Origin: Henricia sp. BOLD:AAB3569
Lineage: Eukaryota > Echinodermata > Asteroidea > Spinulosida > Echinasteridae
Direction of reading: 5' to 3'
Assembly (NCBI GenBank): GCA_037783545.1
Contig: JBBELK010001514.1
Location: 1 to 64,000, forward strand
DNA length: 64,000 nucleotides
Part shown: piece by piece, positions 10,576 through 23,300 of the stretch
How positions within the stretch are numbered: position 1 is the first letter of the stretch
Layout: every line of letters starts with the position of its first letter
Position numbers and translations under genes: made by a program
Notes under the pieces: generated by a model
What the model was told of the DNA's origin: nothing
Seen by the model: only the letters and a program-made list of their open reading frames with translations
The model's database searches: none

Positions 10576-13500
10576 AGACGCCGCTTTCGTGAAACCTTGC
10601 GTCTGAAACGGTCGCTATTTTGGAACTGAAGGAATTTGCAGACAAACTTCCAATTTCGCCTGCTAAAACAACTCTATATCCCAAACGTGTTGTGCACATT
10701 TCAGCAATTTCCCGTTTAAACCGACAGAGTTATCGTCGAATCTAGCAAAAACTCCCTGCCGGCACAGTTTTCGCACAAGCAGACGCCGCTTTCGTGAAAC
10801 CTTGCGTCTGAAACGGTCGCTATTTTGGAACTGAAGGAATTGGCAGACAAACTTACAATTTCGCCTGCTAAAACAACTCTATATCCCAAACGTGTTGTGC
10901 ACATTTCAGCAATTTCCCGTTTAAACCGACAGAGTTATCGTCGAATCTAGCAAAAACTCCTTTTCGCACGAGCAGACGCCGCTTTCGTGAAACCTTGCGT
11001 CTGAAACGGTCGCTATTTTGGAACTGAAGGAATTGGCACACAAACTTTCAATTCTGCCTGCTAAAACAACTCTATATCCCAAACGTGTTGTGCAAATTTC
11101 AGCAATTTCCCGTTTAAACCGACAGAGTTATCGTCGAATCTAGCAAAAACTCCCTGCCGGCGCAGTTTTCGCACAAGCAGACGCCGCTTTCGTGAAACCT
11201 TGCGTCTGAAACGGTCGCTATTTTGGAACTGAAGGAATTTGCAGACAAACTTCCAATTTTGCCTGCTAAAACAACTCTATATCCCAAACGTGTTGTGCAC
11301 ATTTCAGCAATTTCCCGTTTAAACCGACAGAGTTATCGTCGAATCTAGCAAAAAAATCCCTGCCGGCACAGTTTTCGCACAAGCAGACGCCGCTTTCGTG
11401 AAACCTTGCGTCTGAAACGGTCGCTATTTTGGAACTGAAGGAATTTGCAGACAAACTTCCAATTTCGCCTGCTAAAACAACTCTATATCCCAAACGTGTT
11501 GTGCACATTTCAGCAATTTCCCGTTTAAACCGACAGAGTTATCGTCGAATCTAGCAAAAACTCCTTTTCGCACGAGCAGACGCCGCTTTCGTGAAACCTT
11601 GCGTCTGAAACGGTCGCTATTTTGGAACTGAAGGAATTGGCAGACAAACTTCCAATTTTGTCTGCTAAAACAACTCTATATCCCAAACGTGTTGTGCAAA
11701 TTTCAGCAATTTCCCGTTTAAACCGACAGAGTTATCGTCGAATCTAGCAAAAAAATCCCTGCCGGCACAGTTTTCGCACAAGCAGACGCCGCTTTCGTGA
11801 AACCTTGCGTCTGAAACGGTCGCTATTTTGGAACTGAAGGAATTTGCAGACAAACTTCCAATTTTGCCTGCTAAAACAACTCTATATCCCAAACGTGTTG
11901 TGCACATTTCAGCAATTTCCCGTTTAAACCGACAGAGTTATCGTCGAATCTAGCAAAAAAATCCCTGCCGGCACAGTTTTCGCACAAGCAGACGCCGCTT
12001 TCGTGAAACCTTGCGTCTGAAACGGTCGCTATTTTGGAACTGAAGGAATTTGCAGACAAACTTCCAATTTCGCCTGCTAAAACAACTCTATATCCCAAAC
12101 GTGTTGTGCACATTTCAGCAATTTCCCGTTTAAACCGACAGAGTTATCGTCGAATCTAGCAAAAACTCCCTGCCGGCACAGTTTTCGCACAAGCAGACGC
12201 CGCTTTCGTGAAACCTTGCGTCTGAAACGGTCGCTATTTTGGAACTGAAGGAATTGGCAGACAAACTTACAATTTCGCCTGCTAAAACAACTCTATATCC
12301 CAAACGTGTTGTGCACATTTCAGCAATTTCCCGTTTAAACCGACAGAGTTATCGTCGAATCTAGCAAAAACTCCCTGCCGGCACAGTTTTCGCACGAGCA
12401 GACGCCGCTTTCGTGAAACCTTGCGTCTGAAACGGTCGCTATTTTGGAACTGAAGGAATTGGCAGACAAACTTCAAATTTTGCCTGCTAAAACAACTCTA
12501 TATCCCAAACGTGTTGTGCAAATTTCAGCAATTTCCCGTTTAAACCGACAGAGTTATCGTCGAATCTAGCAAAAACTCCTTTTCGCACGAGCAGACGCCG
12601 CTTTCGTGAAACCTTGCGTCTGAAACGGTCGCTATTTTGGAACTGAAGGAATTGGCAGACAAACTTCCAATTTTGTCTGCTAAAACAACTCTATATCCCA
12701 AACGTGTTGTGCAAATTTCAGCAATTTCCCGTTTAAACCGACAGAGTTATCGTCGAATCTAGCAAAAACTCCTTTTCGCACGAGCAGACGCCGCTTTCGT
12801 GAAACCTTGCGTCTGAAACGGTCGCTATTTTGGAACTGAAGGAATTGGCACACAAACTTTCAATTCTGCCTGCTAAAACAACTCTATATCCCAAACGTGT
12901 TGTGCAAATTTCAGCAATTTCCCGTTTAAACCGACAGAGTTATCGTCGAATCTAGCAAAAACTCCCTGCCGGCGCAGTTTTCGCACAAGCAGACGCCGCT
13001 TTCGTGAAACCTTGCGTCTGAAACGGTCGCTATTTTGGAACTGAAGGAATTTGCAGACAAACTTCCAATTTCGCCTGCTAAAACAACTCTATATCCCAAA
13101 CGTGTTTTGCACATTTCAGCAATTTCCCGTTTAAACCGACAGAGTTATCGTCGAATCTAGCAAAAACTCCCTGCCGGCACAGTTTTCGCACGAGCAGACG
13201 CCGCTTTCGTGAAACCTTGCGTCTGAAACGGTCGCTATTTTGGAACTGAAGGAATTGGCAGACAAACTTCCAATTTTGCCTGCTAAAACAACTCTATATC
13301 CCAAACGTGTTGTGCAAATTTCAGCAATTTCCCGTTTAAACCGACAGAGTTATCGTCGAATCTAGCAAAAACTCCTTTTCGCACGAGCAGACGCCGCTTT
13401 CGTGAAACCTTGCGTCTGAAACGGTCGCTATTTTGGAACTGAAGGAATTGGCAGACAAACTTCCAATTTTGCCTGCTAAAACAACTCTATATCCCAAACG

Positions 13501-16500
13501 TGTTGTGCAAATTTCAGCAATTTTCCGTTTAAACCGACAGAGTTATCGTCGAATCTAGCAAAAACTCCCTGCCGGCACAGTTTTCGCACGAGCAGACGCC
13601 GCTTTCGTGAAACCTTGCGTCTGAAACGGTCGCTATTTTGGAACTGAAGGAATTGGCGGACAAACTTCCAATTTTGCCTGCTAAAACAACTCTATATCCC
13701 AAACGTGTTGTGCAAATTTCAGCAATTTCCCGTTTAAACTGACAGAGTTATCGTCGAATCTAGCAAAAACTCCCTGCCGGCACAGTTTTCGCACGAGCAG
13801 ACGCCGCTTTCGTGAAACCTTGCGTCTGAAACGGTCGCTATTTTGGAACTGAAGGAATTGGCAGACAAACTTCCAATTTTGCCTGCTAAAACAACTCTAT
13901 ATCCCAAACGTGTTGTGCAAATTTCAGCAATTTCCCGTTTAAACCGACAGAGTTATCGTCGAATCTAGCAAAAACTCCTTTTCGCACGAGCAGACGCCGC
14001 TTTCGTGAAACCTTGCGTCTGAAACGGTCGCTATTTTGGAACTGAAGGAATTGGCAGACAAACTTCCAATTTTGTCTGCTAAAACAACTCTATATCCCAA
14101 ACGTGTTGTGCAAATTTCAGCAATTTCCCGTTTAAACCGACAGAGTTATCGTCGAATCTAGCAAAAACTCCTTTTCGCACGAGCAGACGCCGCTTTCGTG
14201 AAACCTTGCGTCTGAAACGGTCGCTATTTTGGAACTGAAGGAATTGGCAGACAAACTTCCAATTTTGCCTGCTAAAACAACTCTATATCCCAAACGTGTT
14301 GTGCAAATTTCAGCAATTTTCCGTTTAAACCGACAGAGTTATCGTCGAATCTAGCAAAAACTCCCTGCCGGCACAGTTTTCGCACAAGCAGACGCCGCTT
14401 TCGTGAAACCTTGCGTCTGAAACGGTCGCTATTTTGGAACTGAAGGAATTTGCAGACAAACTTCCAATTTCGCCTGCTAAAACAACTCTATATCCCAAAC
14501 GTGTTGTGCACATTTCAGCAATTTCCCGTTTAAACCGACAGAGTTATCGTCGAATCTAGCAAAAACTCCCTGCCGGCACAGTTTTCGCACAAGCAGACGC
14601 CGCTTTCGTGAAACCTTGCGTCTGAAACGGTCGCTATTTTGGAACTGAAGGAATTGGCAGACAAACTTACAATTTCGCCTGCTAAAACAACTCTATATCC
14701 CAAACGTGTTGTGCACATTTCAGCAATTTCCCGTTTAAACCGACAGAGTTATCGTCGAATCTAGCAAAAACTCCTTTTCGCACGAGCAGACGCCGCTTTC
14801 GTGAAACCTTGCGTCTGAAACGGTCGCTATTTTGGAACTGAAGGAATTGGCACACAAACTTTCAATTCTGCCTGCTAAAACAACTCTATATCCCAAACGT
14901 GTTGTGCAAATTTCAGCAATTTCCCGTTTAAACCGACAGAGTTATCGTCGAATCTAGCAAAAACTCCCTGCCGGCGCAGTTTTCGCACAAGCAGACGCCG
15001 CTTTCGTGAAACCTTGCGTCTGAAACGGTCGCTATTTTGGAACTGAAGGAATTTGCAGACAAACTTCCAATTTTGCCTGCTAAAACAACTCTATATCCCA
15101 AACGTGTTGTGCACATTTCAGCAATTTCCCGTTTAAACCGACAGAGTTATCGTCGAATCTAGCAAAAAAATCCCTGCCGGCACAGTTTTCGCACAAGCAG
15201 ACGCCGCTTTCGTGAAACCTTGCGTCTGAAACGGTCGCTATTTTGGAACTGAAGGAATTTGCAGACAAACTTCCAATTTCGCCTGCTAAAACAACTCTAT
15301 ATCCCAAACGTGTTGTGCACATTTCAGCAATTTCCCGTTTAAACCGACAGAGTTATCGTCGAATCTAGCAAAAACTCCTTTTCGCACGAGCAGACGCCGC
15401 TTTCGTGAAACCTTGCGTCTGAAACGGTCGCTATTTTGGAACTGAAGGAATTGGCAGACAAACTTCCAATTTTGTCTGCTAAAACAACTCTATATCCCAA
15501 ACGTGTTGTGCAAATTTCAGCAATTTCCCGTTTAAACCGACAGAGTTATCGTCGAATCTAGCAAAAAAATCCCTGCCGGCACAGTTTTCGCACAAGCAGA
15601 CGCCGCTTTCGTGAAACCTTGCGTCTGAAACGGTCGCTATTTTGGAACTGAAGGAATTTGCAGACAAACTTCCAATTTTGCCTGCTAAAACAACTCTATA
15701 TCCCAAACGTGTTGTGCACATTTCAGCAATTTCCCGTTTAAACCGACAGAGTTATCGTCGAATCTAGCAAAAAAATCCCTGCCGGCACAGTTTTCGCACA
15801 AGCAGACGCCGCTTTCGTGAAACCTTGCGTCTGAAACGGTCGCTATTTTGGAACTGAAGGAATTTGCAGACAAACTTCCAATTTCGCCTGCTAAAACAAC
15901 TCTATATCCCAAACGTGTTGTGCACATTTCAGCAATTTCCCGTTTAAACCGACAGAGTTATCGTCGAATCTAGCAAAAACTCCCTGCCGGCACAGTTTTC
16001 GCACAAGCAGACGCCGCTTTCGTGAAACCTTGCGTCTGAAACGGTCGCTATTTTGGAACTGAAGGAATTGGCAGACAAACTTACAATTTCGCCTGCTAAA
16101 ACAACTCTATATCCCAAACGTGTTGTGCACATTTCAGCAATTTCCCGTTTAAACCGACAGAGTTATCGTCGAATCTAGCAAAAACTCCCTGCCGGCACAG
16201 TTTTCGCACGAGCAGACGCCGCTTTCGTGAAACCTTGCGTCTGAAACGGTCGCTATTTTGGAACTGAAGGAATTGGCAGACAAACTTCAAATTTTGCCTG
16301 CTAAAACAACTCTATATCCCAAACGTGTTGTGCAAATTTCAGCAATTTCCCGTTTAAACCGACAGAGTTATCGTCGAATCTAGCAAAAACTCCTTTTCGC
16401 ACGAGCAGACGCCGCTTTCGTGAAACCTTGCGTCTGAAACGGTCGCTATTTTGGAACTGAAGGAATTGGCAGACAAACTTCCAATTTTGTCTGCTAAAAC

Positions 16501-18190
16501 AACTCTATATCCCAAACGTGTTGTGCAAATTTCAGCAATTTCCCGTTTAAACCGACAGAGTTATCGTCGAATCTAGCAAAAACTCCTTTTCGCACGAGCA
16601 GACGCCGCTTTCGTGAAACCTTGCGTCTGAAACGGTCGCTATTTTGGAACTGAAGGAATTGGCACACAAACTTTCAATTCTGCCTGCTAAAACAACTCTA
16701 TATCCCAAACGTGTTGTGCAAATTTCAGCAATTTCCCGTTTAAACCGACAGAGTTATCGTCGAATCTAGCAAAAACTCCCTGCCGGCGCAGTTTTCGCAC
16801 AAGCAGACGCCGCTTTCGTGAAACCTTGCGTCTGAAACGGTCGCTATTTTGGAACTGAAGGAATTTGCAGACAAACTTCCAATTTCGCCTGCTAAAACAA
16901 CTCTATATCCCAAACGTGTTTTGCACATTTCAGCAATTTCCCGTTTAAACCGACAGAGTTATCGTCGAATCTAGCAAAAACTCCCTGCCGGCACAGTTTT
17001 CGCACGAGCAGACGCCGCTTTCGTGAAACCTTGCGTCTGAAACGGTCGCTATTTTGGAACTGAAGGAATTGGCAGACAAACTTCCAATTTTGCCTGCTAA
17101 AACAACTCTATATCCCAAACGTGTTGTGCAAATTTCAGCAATTTCCCGTTTAAACCGACAGAGTTATCGTCGAATCTAGCAAAAACTCCTTTTCGCACGA
17201 GCAGACGCCGCTTTCGTGAAACCTTGCGTCTGAAACGGTCGCTATTTTGGAACTGAAGGAATTGGCAGACAAACTTCCAATTTTGCCTGCTAAAACAACT
17301 CTATATCCCAAACGTGTTGTGCAAATTTCAGCAATTTTCCGTTTAAACCGACAGAGTTATCGTCGAATCTAGCAAAAACTCCCTGCCGGCACAGTTTTCG
17401 CACGAGCAGACGCCGCTTTCGTGAAACCTTGCGTCTGAAACGGTCGCTATTTTGGAACTGAAGGAATTGGCGGACAAACTTCCAATTTTGCCTGCTAAAA
17501 CAACTCTATATCCCAAACGTGTTGTGCAAATTTCAGCAATTTCCCGTTTAAACTGACAGAGTTATCGTCGAATCTAGCAAAAACTCCCTGCCGGCACAGT
17601 TTTCGCACGAGCAGACGCCGCTTTCGTGAAACCTTGCGTCTGAAACGGTCGCTATTTTGGAACTGAAGGAATTGGCAGACAAACTTCCAATTTTGCCTGC
17701 TAAAACAACTCTATATCCCAAACGTGTTGTGCAAATTTCAGCAATTTCCCGTTTAAACCGACAGAGTTATCGTCGAATCTAGCAAAAACTCCTTTTCGCA
17801 CGAGCAGACGCCGCTTTCGTGAAACCTTGCGTCTGAAACGGTCGCTATTTTGGAACTGAAGGAATTGGCAGACAAACTTCCAATTTTGTCTGCTAAAACA
17901 ACTCTATATCCCAAACGTGTTGTGCAAATTTCAGCAATTTCCCGTTTAAACCGACAGAGTTATCGTCGAATCTAGCAAAAACTCCTTTTCGCACGAGCAG
18001 ACGCCGCTTTCGTGAAACCTTGCGTCTGAAACGGTCGCTATTTTGGAACTGAAGGAATTGGCAGACAAACTTCCAATTTTGCCTGCTAAAACAACTCTAT
18101 ATCCCAAACGTGTTGTGCAAATTTCAGCAATTTTCCGTTTAAACCGACAGAGTTATCGTCGAATCTAGCAAAAACTCCCTGCCGGCACAG
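10576..18190 (+). repeat. 3,814-bp tandem segmental duplication inside satellite A
   Basis: The segment at about 10576-14389 is repeated at about 14390-18203 with an exact offset of 3,814 bp. Private variants are shared at that offset: GTGTTTTGCAC at 13104 and 16918, the A7-TCCC monomers at about 11345/15159, 11751/15565 and 11954/15768, and the TTACAATTTCG monomers at about 10854 and 14668. On the left, similarity ends at the A-run difference near 10545/14359. On the right, it ends where CACAAGC (near 14391) becomes CACGAGC (near 18205). The exact offset and very high identity indicate a recent unequal exchange or replication event covering about 19 monomers. Confidence 0.85.
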
Positions 18191-18495
18191 TTTTCGCACG
18201 AGCAGACGCCGCTTTCGTGAAACCTTGCGTCTGAAACGGTCGCTATTTTGGAACTGAAGGAATTGGCGGACAAACTTCCAATTTTGCCTGCTAAAACAAC
18301 TCTATATCCCAAACGTGTGGTGCAAATTTCAGCAATTTCCCGTTTAAACTGACAGAGTTATCGTCGAATCTAGCAAAAACTCCCTGCCGGCACAGTTTTC
18401 GCACGAGCAGACGCCGCTTTCGTGAAACCTTGCGTCTGAAACGGTCGCTATTTTGGAACTGAAGGAATTGGCAGACAAACTTCCAATTTTGCCTG

Positions 18496-19560
18496 CTAAA
18501 ACAACTCTATATCCCAAACGTGTTGTGCACATTTCAGCAATTTCCCGTTTAAACCAACAGAGTTATCGTCGAATCTAGCAAAAAACTCCCTGCCGGCACA
18601 GTTTTCGCACAAGCAGACGCCGCTTTCGTGAAACCTTGCGTCTGAAACGGTCGCTATTTTGGAACTGAAGGAATTTGCAGACAAACTTCCAATTTCGCCT
18701 GCTAAAACAACTCTATATCCCAAACGTGTTGTGCACATTTCAGCAATTTCCCGTTTAAACCGACAGAGTTATCGTCGAATCTAGCAAAAACTCCCTGCCG
18801 GCACATTTTTCGCACGAGCAGACGCCGCTTTCGTGAAACCTTGCGTCTGAAACGGTCGCTATTTTGGAACTGAAGGAATTGGCAGACAAACTTCCAATTT
18901 TGCCTGCTAAAACAACTCTATATCCCAAACGTGTTGTGCAAATTTCAGCAATTTCCCGTTTAAACCGACAGAGTTATCGTCGAATCTAGCAAAAAACTCC
19001 CTGCCGGCACAGTTTTCGCACAAGCAGACGCCGCTTTCGTGAAACCTTGCGTCTGAAACGGTCGCTATTTTGGAACTGAAGGAATTTGCAGACAAACTTC
19101 CAATTTCGCCTGCTAAAACAACTCTATATCCCAAACGTGTTGTGCACATTTCAGCAATTTCCCGTTTAAACCGACAGAGTTATCGTCGAATCTAGCAAAA
19201 ACTCCCTGCCGGCACATTTTTCGCACGAGCAGACGCCGCTTTCGTGAAACCTTGCGTCTGAAACGGTCGCTATTTTGGAACTGAAGGAATTGGCAGACAA
19301 ACTTCCAATTTTGCCTGCTAAAACAACTCTATATCCCAAACGTGTTGTGCAAATTTCAGCAATTTCCAGTTTAAACCGACAGAGTTATCGTCGAATCTAG
19401 CAAAAAACTCCCTGCCGGCACAGTTTTCGCACAAGCAGACGCCGCTTTCGTGAAACCTTGCGTCTGAAACGGTCGCTATTTTGGAACTGAAGGAATTTGC
19501 AGACAAACTTCCAATTTCGCCTGCTAAAACAACTCTATATCCCAAACGTGTTGTGCACAT
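18496..19560 (+). repeat. Satellite A dimeric higher-order repeat, 411 bp
   Basis: Three consecutive copies of a two-monomer unit (206 + 205 bp) are present here, with equivalent points at 18496, 18907 and 19318. The rare GCACATTTTTCGC variant recurs at 18801 and 19212, exactly 411 bp apart. The same dimer type is duplicated once more inside the decamer block near 24724-25545, where the GAAGAAATTTG variant recurs at 24895 and 25306. Confidence 0.85.
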
Positions 19561-20372
19561 TTCAGCAATTTCCCGTTTAAACCGACAGAGTTATCGTCGA
19601 ATCTAGCAAAAACTCCCTGCCGGCACAGTTTTCGCACGAGCAGACGCCGCTTTCGTGAAACCTTGCGTCTGAAACGGTCGCTATTTTGGAACTGAAGGAA
19701 TTGGCAGACAAACTTCCAATTTTGTCTGCTAAAACAACTCTATATCCCAAACGTGTTGTGCAAATTTCAGCAATTTCCCGTTTAAACCGACAGAGTTATC
19801 GTCGAATCTAGCAAAAACTCCTTTTCGCACGAGCAGACGCCGCTTTCGTGAAACCTTGCGTCTGAAACGGTCGCTATTTTGGAACTGAAGGAATTGGCAG
19901 ACAAACTTCCAATTTTGTCTGCTAAAACAACTCTATATCCCAAACGTGTTGTGCAAATTTCAGCAATTTCCCGTTTAAACCGACAGAGTTATCGTCGAAT
20001 CTAGCAAAAACTCCTTTTCGCACGAGCAGACGCCGCTTTCGTGAAACCTTGCGTCTGAAACGGTCGCTATTTTGGAACTGAAGGAATTGGCAGACAAACT
20101 TCCAATTTTGCCTGCTAAAACAACTCTATATCCCAAACGTGTTGTGCAAATTTCAGCAATTTTCCGTTTAAACCGACAGAGTTATCGTCGAATCTAGCAA
20201 AAACTCCCTGCCGGCACAGTTTTCGCACGAGCAGACGCCGCTTTCGTGAAACCTTGCGTCTGAAACGGTCGCTATTTTGGAACTGAAGGAATTGGCGGAC
20301 AAACTTCCAATTTTGCCTGCTAAAACAACTCTATATCCCAAACGTGTTGTGCAAATTTCAGCAATTTCCCGT

Positions 20373-23300
20373 TTAAACTGACAGAGTTATCGTCGAATCT
20401 AGCAAAAACTCCCTGCCGGCACAGTTTTCGCACGAGCAGACGCCGATTTTGTGAAACCTTGCGTCTGAAACGGTCGCTATTTTGGAACTGAGAGAATTTG
20501 CAGACAAACTTCCAATTTTGCCTGCTAAAACAACTCTATATCCCAAACGTGTTGTGCACATTTCAGCAATTTCCCGTTTAAACCAACAGAGTTATCGTCG
20601 AATCTAGCAAAAAACTCCCTGCCGGCACAGTTTTCGCACAAGCAGACGCCGCTTTCGTGAAACCTTGCGTCTGAAACGGTCGCTATTTTGGAACTGAAGG
20701 AATTTGCAGACAAACTTCCAATTTCGCCTGCTAAAACAACTCTATATCCCAAACGTGTTGTGCACATTTCAGCAATTTCCCGTTTAAACCGACAGAGTTA
20801 TCGTCGAATCTAGCAAAAACTCCCTGCCGGCACATTTTTCGCACGAGCAGACGCCGCTTTCGTGAAACCTTGCGTCTGAAACGGTCGCTATTTTGGAACT
20901 GAAGGAATTGGCAGACAAACTTCCAATTTTGCCTGCTAAAACAACTCTATATCCCAAACGTGTTGTGCAAATTTCAGCAATTTCCCGTTTAAACCGACAG
21001 AGTTATCGTCGAATCTAGCAAAAACTCCTTTTCGCACGAGCAGACGCCGCTTTCGTGAAACCTTGCGTCTGAAACGGTCGCTATTTTGGAACTGAAGGAA
21101 TTGGCAGACAAACTTCCAATTTTGTCTGCTAAAACAACTCTATATCCCAAACGTGTTGTGCAAATTTCAGCAATTTCCCGTTTAAACCGACAGAGTTATC
21201 GTCGAATCTAGCAAAAACTCCTTTTCGCACGAGCAGACGCCGCTTTCGTGAAACCTTGCGTCTGAAACGGTCGCTATTTTGGAACTGAAGGAATTGGCAG
21301 ACAACCTTCCAATTTTGCCTGCTAAAACAACTCTATATCCCAAACGTGTTGTGCAAATTTCAGCAATTTCCCGTTTAAACCGACAGAGTTATCGTCGAAT
21401 CTAGCAAAAACTCCTTTTCGCACGAGCAGACGCCGCTTTCGTGAAACCTTGCGTCTGAAACGGTCGCTATTTTGGAACTGAAGGAATTGGCACACGAACT
21501 TTCAATTCTGCCTGCTAAAACAACTCTATATCCCAAACGTGTTGTGCAAATTTCAGCAATTTCCCGTTTAAACCGACAGAGTTATCGTCGAATCTAGCAA
21601 AAACTCCCTGCCGGCGCAGTTTTCGCACAAGCAGACGCCGCTTTCGTGAAACCTTGCGTCTGAAACGGTCGCTATTTTGGAACTGAAGGAATTTGCAGAC
21701 AAACTTCCAATTTCGCCTGCTAAAACAACTCTATATCCCAAACGTGTTGTGCACATTTCAGCAATTTCCCGTTTAAACCGACAGAGTTATCGTCGAATCT
21801 AGCAAAAACTCCCTGCCGGCACAGTTTTCGCACGAGCAGACGCCGCTTTCGTGAAACCTTGCGTCTGAAACGGTCGCTATTTTGGAACTGAAGGAATTGG
21901 CAGACAAACTTCCAATTTTGCCTGCTAAAACAACTCTATATCCCAAACGTGTTGTGCAAATTTCAGCAATTTCCCGTTTAAACCGACAGAGTTATCGTCG
22001 AATCTAGCAAAAACTCCCTGCAGGCACAGTTTTCGCACGAGCAGACGCCGCTTTCGTGAAACCTTGCGTCTGAAACGGTCGCTATTTTGGAACTGAAGGA
22101 ATTGGCAGACAAACTTCCAATTTTGCCTGCTAAAACAACTCTATATCCCAAACGTGTTGTGCAAATTTCAGCAATTTCCCGTTTAAACCGACAGAGTTAT
22201 CGTCGAATCTAGCAAAAACTCCTTTTCGCACGAGCAGACGCCGCTTTCGTGAAACCTTGCGTCTGAAACGGTCGCTATTTTGGAACTGAAGGAATTGGCA
22301 GACAAACTTCCAATTTTGTCTGCTAAAACAACTCTATATCCCAAACGTGTTGTGCAAATTTCAGCAATTTCCCGTTTAAACCGACAGAGTTATCGTCGAA
22401 TCTAGCAAAAACTCCTTTTCGCACGAGCAGACGCCGCTTTCGTGAAACCTTGCGTCTGAAACGGTCGCTATTTTGGAACTGAAGGAATTGGCAGACAAAC
22501 TTCCAATTTTGCCTGCTAAAACAACTCTATATCCCAAACGTGTTGTGCAAATTTCAGCAATTTCCCGTTTAAACTGACAGAGTTATCGTCGAATCTAGCA
22601 AAAACTCCCTGCCGGCACAGTTTTCGCACGAGCAGACGCCGCTTTCGTGAAACCTTGCGTCTGAAACGGTCGCTATTTTGGAACTGAGAGAATTTGCAGA
22701 CAAACTTCCAATTTTGCCTGCTAAAACAACTCTATATCCCAAACGTGTTGTGCACATTTCAGCAATTTCCCGTTTAAACCGACAGAGTTATCGTCGAATC
22801 TAGCAAAAAACTCCCTGCCGGCACAGTTTTCGCACAAGCAGACGCCGCTTTCGTGAAACCTTGCGTCTGAAACGGTCGCTATTTTGGAACTGAAGAAATT
22901 TGCAGACAAACTTCCAATTTCGCCTGCTAAAACAACTCTATATCCCAAACGTGTTGTGCACATTTCAGCAATTTCCCGTTTAAACCGACAGAGTTATCGT
23001 CGAATCTAGCAAAAACTCCCTGCCGGCACAGTTTTCGCACAAGCAGACGCCGCTTTCGTGAAACCTTGCGTCTGAAACGGTCGCTATTTTGGAACTGAAG
23101 GAATTGGCAGACAAACTTCCAATTTCGCCTGCTAAAACAACTCTATATCCCAAACGTGTTGTGCACATTTCAGCAATTTCCCGTTTAAACCGACAGAGTT
23201 ATCGTCGAATCTAGCAAAAACTCCTTTTCGCACGAGCAGACGCCGCTTTCGTGAAACCTTGCGTCTGAAACGGTCGCTATTTTGGAACTGAAGGAATTGG

